NCBI GenBank assembly: GCA_935421135.1
Contig: OW285190.1
Span: 806,001-870,000 of the forward strand
Origin: Bugulina stolonifera
Taxonomy: Eukaryota; Bryozoa; Gymnolaemata; Cheilostomatida; Bugulidae
Reading direction: 5' to 3'
Length of the DNA: 64,000 nt
Shown: piece after piece, positions 58,352 through 64,000 of the stretch
How positions within the stretch are numbered: position 1 is the first letter of the stretch
Layout: each line of letters starts with the position of its first letter
Translations under genes and position numbers: made by a program
Notes under the pieces: model-generated
Databases searched by the model: none
The model's input: the letters and a program-made list of their open reading frames with translations, nothing else
Told to the model about the DNA's origin: nothing

Positions 58352-59373
58352 TACCGAGTCTGAATCACTGTCCTCTTCCCTTACTTCCCTAGCCTTAGGG
58401 ATTTTTGAAGGACATTCCCGTAACATGTGCCCTTTGCCCTCGCACTTGTAGCATCTTAACTCCCTTCCTGGAGACCCCATATATTTTGTCTTATCCTGCC
58501 CCTGCTTAGTTCTCTGAGATTCCCTGCATTCTCTAGCGTAATGTCCTCTACCCCCACATTTGAAACAGGCATCGTTCCCCTTTTTTCTACATTCCCTAGT
58601 GAAGTGCCCTAGCTTCCCACAATTGTAGCATGTCATGTCCGGACTCCTTTTTGAGCTAACCCTCCTAAAGGGTTGTCTTTGTGGTCTAGGTGGAGAGCCT
58701 GCTTGATGTCTCTCGTCCTCTCTGCGCCTAAGCCCTTGTCCCTCCCTATGAATGCCTACCCACTCCTCCTCTGGATCACTTTGACTCGTACCCGGATTCC
58801 TCATGTAATCCGCATTCTTCATGGCTGTTTCAATGTCCTTTCCTAGCTTTATCATTGCCCCATAGTCTATTCCCCCATCCCCTTTGGCCATTTCATTCAA
58901 CACTTGTACCCTAACTGCGTCGTTTGTGGTCCCCGCTAAAGCCCTATGCAGAATTAATTTATTTTCTAGTGCCCCTAACTCGCACCCTTTAGCTATCGTA
59001 TTAAGCCTAGCGATGTACCCTGTGAAATCCTCATCCCCCTCTGCCTACAGGTGAAAAAGCTGTCCATGTTCCTAACCGCATGCCCCTTCCCCTTAAAGTG
59101 TTCATCAAATCGTTGCTTGATGTCTGTGTACCTTACTTCATTAACCGCTATATTCCATTCATTGTATATCTCAAACCCCTGTTCCCCTAATCTATCAAGT
59201 AGCATACAGCCCTTCTTGTGTTCTATTATAGCTACCTTGGCTGGTTCATCTGCTGCCCCAGTTGTCTTGAAGTCATGAAATGCCATTTGTATCTCAAAAT
59301 GTTTGATAAACTTCTGCCAATCCTCTACTGATAACCCATCCCTTGCACTATGTTTATCTCCTCTTGTAGCCAT
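58349..59373 (-). pseudogene. gag: Gypsy Gag with one frame break
   Basis: The start ATG at 59373 gives a capsid-like region to about 59040, where a run of five G residues (- strand) coincides with a one-base shift. The frame resumes and continues to 58349. The second half has two CCHC zinc knuckles in series ('CYNCGKLGHFTREC' and 'CFKCGGRGHYAREC') and a third knuckle 'CYKCEGKGHMLREC'. It ends in an acidic 'EEDSDSDSV' before TGA at 58349-58351. It could be a true mutation or an assembly error in the homopolymer. Confidence 0.85.
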
Positions 59374-59520
59374 GTTTATATTACCTGAACTTAACCCTTT
59401 ACTTTAATTTGAATTAAACACTGGAAAAATTTCCTATCAGGCCTATGACTTGTCTAGGTACAGATCTATAACTTACCCCACCTTTCTGTGTTCTACTGTA
59501 ACCTGTGTATTATCCAATGA

Positions 59521-59537
59521 TCCCACTTCTGACACCA
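59521..59537 (-). other. Gypsy primer-binding site (tRNA-Leu-like)
   Basis: On the - strand TGGTGTCAGAAGTGGGA follows the 5' LTR without a gap. Its complement ends in CCA and resembles the 3' end of Leu tRNAs ('CCCAC..CTGACACCA'). Confidence 0.8.
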
Positions 59538-59721
59538 TGTAATGTCTGTACTCACAAGTTTAATATATCCTTCCTCTGTACTGTTAGTCTGTCTCCTCTA
59601 CCTCTCTCATTCACTCTCAACCATAAAGTGTCCCCTTCTTAAGTCTCCAGCTATCTCCAAGCTATTCTTATAATCTTACCTATCCCCTTAGCCTTAGTGC
59701 TCTTACCTAGCTCCCAATACA
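59538..59721 (-). repeat. Gypsy 5' LTR
   Basis: On the - strand TGTATTGGGAGCT to CAGACATTACA, TG...CA ends, followed by the primer-binding site. It differs from the partner LTR by a few substitutions and one short indel. Confidence 0.9.
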
Positions 59722-60134
59722 GTATTCACTACTTACACCACACCTATGCTACACTTACACTACTTGCGCTGTGTGTACTTGTGACTATGCATTGTGTAGT
59801 CTCACGTACACACAGCTTAGATATTGCCCGAGTTGTGTATCCTCATAGCTAACCTTGATATACTCTGAGTGCTGCTAGTAGCGCTGATCTAGTAAAAATG
59901 ATAAATAGGTAGGCGATTGAGACCCTTTTTCCATGTTAGCTAACACTGTACAAAATTTTTATTTGTCAGATTGACTTGGCATTCATGTGTCCAAGTCAAG
60001 TCACATTGATGCGCAAGTCAAAGTCAAGTCAGCAAGTTGGCAAGTCCAAGTCAAGTCGACTTGTGACTTGACTTATCAAGTCAAATCTATGACTTTGACC
60101 CAGCTCTGTAAATTATTACACAATCACTGAATAC

Positions 60135-60745
60135 TGTTGTGGACATATATATTATTAGCAATTATCTCTTATTTAGTATCATTTATCCATTATATATTCA
60201 CGATTTGTAAAACGGTAGCAATCAAGACAATTAGTTTCCTTTTATATATATTATATTTTATCGTCGTACATAGTAATGAGCACACAACTCCTCTTACTGA
60301 CACGGAGTATTATAATTACACGGCATAGTCCATTTCGCAATATTGTATTAATTAAGTACTTCCGTCGGCTAGTATTTCATCACTATTATTCATTAACTGC
60401 CGTTATGGTGCAATCCTTTTTATGATTGGTCTCCAGCCTTCCGTTGGAGACACTTCTTTTTCTTATTGGTTCGTCTACAACCAAACCTTTAGTATATAAG
60501 GCGTGCAATTCTAACTACTTATCAGTCTTCTATACACTGCTGTATTTTATACTCTTATACCTTTTTGCCGGAACATTAAATATACTCTGATTACGCTACC
60601 AAGAATACTGGAGTTCTGCTGTTCAAGCACATAGGTATGCATTTACAATAATACTTACACGGGAGCCGTTGCCGGAGTGTTCATACAACTCTAGGGAGTT
60701 GTCGAGGGACACGGAGGGAGACTATCCTTGCTGAAATCCATTACA
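60135..60745 (+). repeat. Solo LTR, family 2 (611 bp)
   Basis: It starts TGTTGTGGACATA and ends CCATTACA, flanked by the 4-bp duplication ATAC (60131-60134 and 60746-60749). A TATA box (TATATAA, 60493-60499) and a transcription-start-like region follow, then 'aacattaaatatactctg'. It is not related to family 1. It lies 18 bp beyond the hAT duplication. Confidence 0.75.
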
Positions 60746-60749
60746 ATAC

Positions 60750-61350
60750 GTTACACCAAAATTATACCATTTTAAACATGTTTACATCGAAATTTACAAT
60801 TACATCAAATTTACATCAAAAAGTTACAATTACAAAATTACAAAGCACATTCATAAAAACAAAAAACAAACAAATTATTGACAGATAGCACTACTTGGTA
60901 TTATAATAGATATTGTAGTGGACAGACAACTCCCAGAGTCTCATGTGTAGTGGACAGGCAACTCCCCTGAGTCTCAAGGTCCATCACACTATAATATATA
61001 CTGACATTGTAGCCTTAGCACTTACTAGTAACCTTATTAGTGGGAGGACATGGACCCTTCCATGCATAGACATTATTATTGTAACACCCTACAATAACTG
61101 ACTGCATACAATCAATCTATTGTATTCGTGCATGTGCTTATCATTATCCAATTGTACTTGGCTGACATGTTAGCAGTTATGTAATCATTTAGCACATTCT
61201 AGAATATACTTTTGTAGCCATAAATAGGCTAAATATTAGTATTATATTATTTCTAGTATTTTTCCCATGATATATAGATCTTGTCTTACCTATGTGTAAA
61301 TTTTCATATTATTCTGTTAACTCGGCTGAACCCAGTAATAGTAGACATAA
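60750..61350. other. Region without a recognised gene
   Basis: It contains imperfect short repeats 'acatcaaatttacatc' (60780-60830) and 'agtggacagacaactccc' (60911 and 60948). Nothing else supported. Confidence 0.4.
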
Positions 61351-61353
61351 TAG

Positions 61354-61518
61354 ATGATATTACGCAATACTGTGATGGAACGGCCAGCCAACCCCACAAC
61401 CAGGCTGAAGTATGCAGAAATCATTAAACAGGCCCTGATACCTAAACAGGTGTTGTCTCTCCTAGATGGCTCTAAGAAGACTCTAGTGGCTAGCCTTCCC
61501 TGGCGAGCCAAGCAGTGA
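61354..61518 (+). CDS. Possible terminal exon of an unidentified gene
   Basis: An open stretch after acceptor-like 'gacataatag' reads 'MERPANPTTRLKYAEIIKQA' and 'LLDGSKKTLVASLPWRAKQ' to TGA at 61516. The composition is protein-like and distinct from the surrounding repeats. No upstream exon or matching donor was found, so it may be a gene fragment carried by a repeat or a real 3' exon of a gene mostly outside the recognised parts. Confidence 0.35.
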   Translation: MILRNTVMERPANPTTRLKYAEIIKQALIPKQVLSLLDGSKKTLVASLPWRAKQ

Positions 61519-61554
61519 CATTGACACTTATCCATATTATCCATTGGTCTTACT

Positions 61555-62402
61555 CTTACCTTATACAATTATTATACATGCATGCTTATACTATATCTTA
61601 ATCAACTACTTATCGTGTGCTCTATTATTGTTATCCACCAATCAGATTCATTGCAATTACACTTTGGTTTTTCCCACATATTATAAGCAATTATCTTCTC
61701 TTATCTGATTGTATTAAACAGAGTCTTTTACCATGTACTTTTGAAGGCCGATATCTTGGAATAGGCTCATACTTATATACTTTCCATTTCGGACTATTGT
61801 AAGCACTTTCTGTGCCAAGGCCGACCCTTATTGTGGCCGACGTAGGGCAGAACCATCCATGTTGTTGCATCAGTTCCGGCCAATAACTTATCGACCTCCG
61901 TTTGCCAGAAGTAGATTTAGTATACATGTATAAGGCAGCACATTTTCTGTATGAAATCAGTTGTTGATTGCCCTCTAATAAAGCAACATCTCCTAACTCA
62001 AACCTAGAGGCTTACTCTTGTAGGTGGGTAACTCCACCGGCGGATCCATACGACGATCGAGTTCATCCCCATCCTCGTTTAAGCATATCTCTACACCACT
62101 TCTACGACTTAGGTCGATCCCGGATTCTATATGAATCTAGCGTCGGGCTTAAGATCCTAGAATACCAGATCTTTCATTGCACTCCTCTGGAGTATAAACT
62201 CTACAGACCTATGTCGGTCCTGAGCCCTTTAATGAGTCTTAGCATCGGCCTACGTCAGATACATAATAACAAGAGCACCTAATAACTGTTCACTCTTTTA
62301 TGTAATGTGTGGAAGGTCACTTGGTCGTCCTCTACCAACTTCCAAGCCCTTCCCATGCTCGTGCCTCGGCACCCGCATGTAAACAAGCACTAAAACATTA
62401 CA
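61555..62402 (+). repeat. LTR, family 1, 5'-truncated copy
   Basis: It shares 'ttggtttttcccaca', 'ggccgatatcttggaatagg', 'agaaccatccatgttgttgc' and the end 'AGCACTAAAACATTACA' with the copies at 18513 and 32564. The TGTGGTGAAA start is missing, so the first part was lost. Confidence 0.75.
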
Positions 62403-63096
62403 ATATTATAGTATCGTTATACCACTGCATTTGTTACATACATGCAGCCTAAAACAATGACAAATTACCTGATAGCATGAGGTATGATACACAATATGCT
62501 AGTATAGAACATGCATGCACACCATGAATAATACAAGACAAATACTAAACTGACATCAAACATGGATAATGAATACAGGATGTCATAACAAAATAATATT
62601 GGGCTGTACTTACATACATGTAATACAGAAGTTAAGATATCATATCCTAGGCTACATCTTGGTGTGTTCCTGAATCCTGATATTATAATAAAAAATTATG
62701 TGAAAACAACAGTTTAGTAGAAATAATTGCTTTCAGTGATGTGCTCAGATTGCTTACAAATGAACGACTGATCCCTGAAAGCTACATGAATTCTGAGTGT
62801 AACCCATATGAACCATTATAAAACCGCTGACACCTGTTGTTGCTGCAAAAATAATACACTACACAAAGGAACAGGTCTGCAGAAGTAATTGTCATGAAAC
62901 CAAGTTGGTTAGAAAGGCAAAAACACTACTTTGGGCCCAGTGGCGTATCCACCGTTTCATAGTTGGTGGGGCCAATATGGTAGGGAGAGGGGAGATGGCG
63001 GTTCCACAAGGTGACACCATGGCAATAGAAAACATGGGTTATGGAAAACCTCTATATATTCTTTCTATATATGGAAAAATTCATCTAATATATGCA

Positions 63097-63791
63097 GGGT
63101 TGGGAATCGCCAATAGCATTCGATGTTCGATGGCGATTTTCGTTGGTCTATTCACCATCGATTCCACCTAATCGTTGGTTTCCAACAAAGCCATCGAGAT
63201 GCATGTATTTGTTGGTTTTATAGGGTTACAGCTGCATTCGATTGTCACCAAGTTGCTAATTGATCTGCTAGTAATGTTTAGTACAGGAAATAAATAAAAA
63301 GCCTCGTAGTTTAGTTCTTACCCTTTTAATAAAAAAAATGATGATAGACTGTTTTATTTAATAATAAAATAATAGCCACTATTTGCAAGCTAGGGTGAAA
63401 TGTGAGTGGCTAGCAATAAATAAGAAATAATAGCCTGGTATTTCTGGCTAAGATTTGCTATACATGTAAATACTTGGAGGCTAAAAAGAAACATGTAGGT
63501 AGAGGAGATAACTCTGAGCTATGAGAAAATGCAAATAAAACTGGTAATATTAGGCATGTTTGTTATAACATTTTAAAGTAATAGACAAAATTAGTAAAGA
63601 CAATAAATTTCTCCATTTTTACAAAAACCATACCCATATACATGTGCATTTTCTAGAATCGTCATCGATTGTAAAATCAATTGAAGTACAATCATTGATT
63701 TGGTAAAGTAACAATCGAATGCTTGTATTCTTTGGTTTAATCAGCATAATCGAAAATCGAATGCAAAAGTAGATCAAAGTTCCCAACCCTG
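63097..63791. mobile_element. hAT-like MITE 'CAGGGTTGGGAA'
   Basis: Inverted ends CAGGGTTGGGAA and TTCCCAACCCTG with a perfect 8-bp duplication AATATATG (63089-63096 and 63792-63799). 'ATCGAATGC'-type motifs recur near both ends. CAGGG-type ends with 8-bp duplications are typical of hAT. Non-coding. Confidence 0.87.
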
Positions 63792-64000
63792 AATATATGC
63801 AGCTGATATGTACAAAAAATCACATTCTCAAGATATATAAATATATTTATTTCAGATCTGCATGTACATTTAAATGTAGCAAAACTAAGTAAATTGTAAA
63901 TATCATGGTTTGAATTCTGCCTATACATACATGACAGCTTATTTTTCCCAGTAATTCCTCGATGTATCCTAGCATGGTTAGATACAAACTCAAACTGTTT

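Larger units (their letters stand above)
54871..59721 (-). mobile_element. Ty3/Gypsy LTR retrotransposon, nearly intact
   Basis: Two LTRs (54871-55063 and 59538-59721) enclose gag and pol on the - strand. The 5-bp duplication GTATT lies at 54866-54870 and 59722-59726. The LTRs are short (193 and 184 bp) and very similar. A 17-nt primer-binding site and a polypurine tract are in the right places. The pol frame is open throughout, and there is no env. One frame break in gag is the only clear defect. Confidence 0.93.
54425..60108. mobile_element. hAT-like foldback element 'GGGTCCAAGTC', copy 2 (split by Gypsy)
   Basis: Ends CAAAGTTGGGTCCAAGTC and the complement of CAGAGCTGGGTCAAAGTC; flanked by TGAATTAT (54417-54424) and TAAATTAT (60109-60116). 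The element itself is about 0.83 kb and matches the copy at 37550; the remaining 4.85 kb is the inserted Gypsy retrotransposon. Nested order: hAT first, then Gypsy. Confidence 0.85.

Overview
This window is metazoan nuclear DNA, most likely from a non-vertebrate animal; the phylum cannot be fixed from the sequence alone. The signs are long AT-rich introns with GT-AG boundaries, tRNA-derived SINEs, several hAT-type elements, a Ty3/Gypsy retrotransposon, an APE-type LINE and a Polinton/Maverick-type element. There is no bacterial or phage gene organisation.

The backbone is one large host gene on the + strand. I assembled it from at least 16 exons between 7882 (perhaps 7606) and the stop codon at 53238. 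Intron phases agree at every junction, and the exons from 7882 sum to 3927 nt, which is exactly 1309 codons including the stop. The product carries a bromodomain-like segment (exon at 19672), two WHIM/DDT-like segments (exons at 26594 and 33936), basic and coiled-coil stretches, and a long Thr/Pro/Ala-rich C-terminal part. It resembles KIAA2026/BRD10-like chromatin proteins, although that name is pattern recognition and was not searched.

Almost everything else lies in introns or flanks of this gene. Region 1-6400 holds repeat relics and a decayed LINE on the - strand with a small MITE inside it. Intron 8069-19671 contains a 9.16 kb Polinton-type element (8620-17781). It has about 490-500 bp GC-rich terminal inverted repeats and a perfect 6-bp target duplication. 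It carries a broken, intron-containing protein-primed-type DNA polymerase B gene on the - strand, an intact two-exon gene for a duplicated-domain, possibly single-strand-DNA-binding protein on the + strand, and between them a large inverted array of 31-bp repeats. I recognised no integrase, packaging ATPase, protease or capsid gene in it.

Further along come four minisatellites that begin at or just after 5' splice sites of the host gene, several hAT elements with clear 8-bp target duplications, LTRs of two unrelated families, and a 3.55 kb foldback element. After the host gene ends, a hAT element (54425-60108) is split by a Gypsy retrotransposon (54871-59721, - strand). The Gypsy pol reading frame is intact and is separated from gag only by an in-frame TGA-CTA stop, a known leaky context.

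The most interesting candidates are the compact polymerase plus SSB-like element with its central hairpin array, the expansion of a splice-donor sequence into about 35 tandem copies, and the readthrough-type gag-pol junction.
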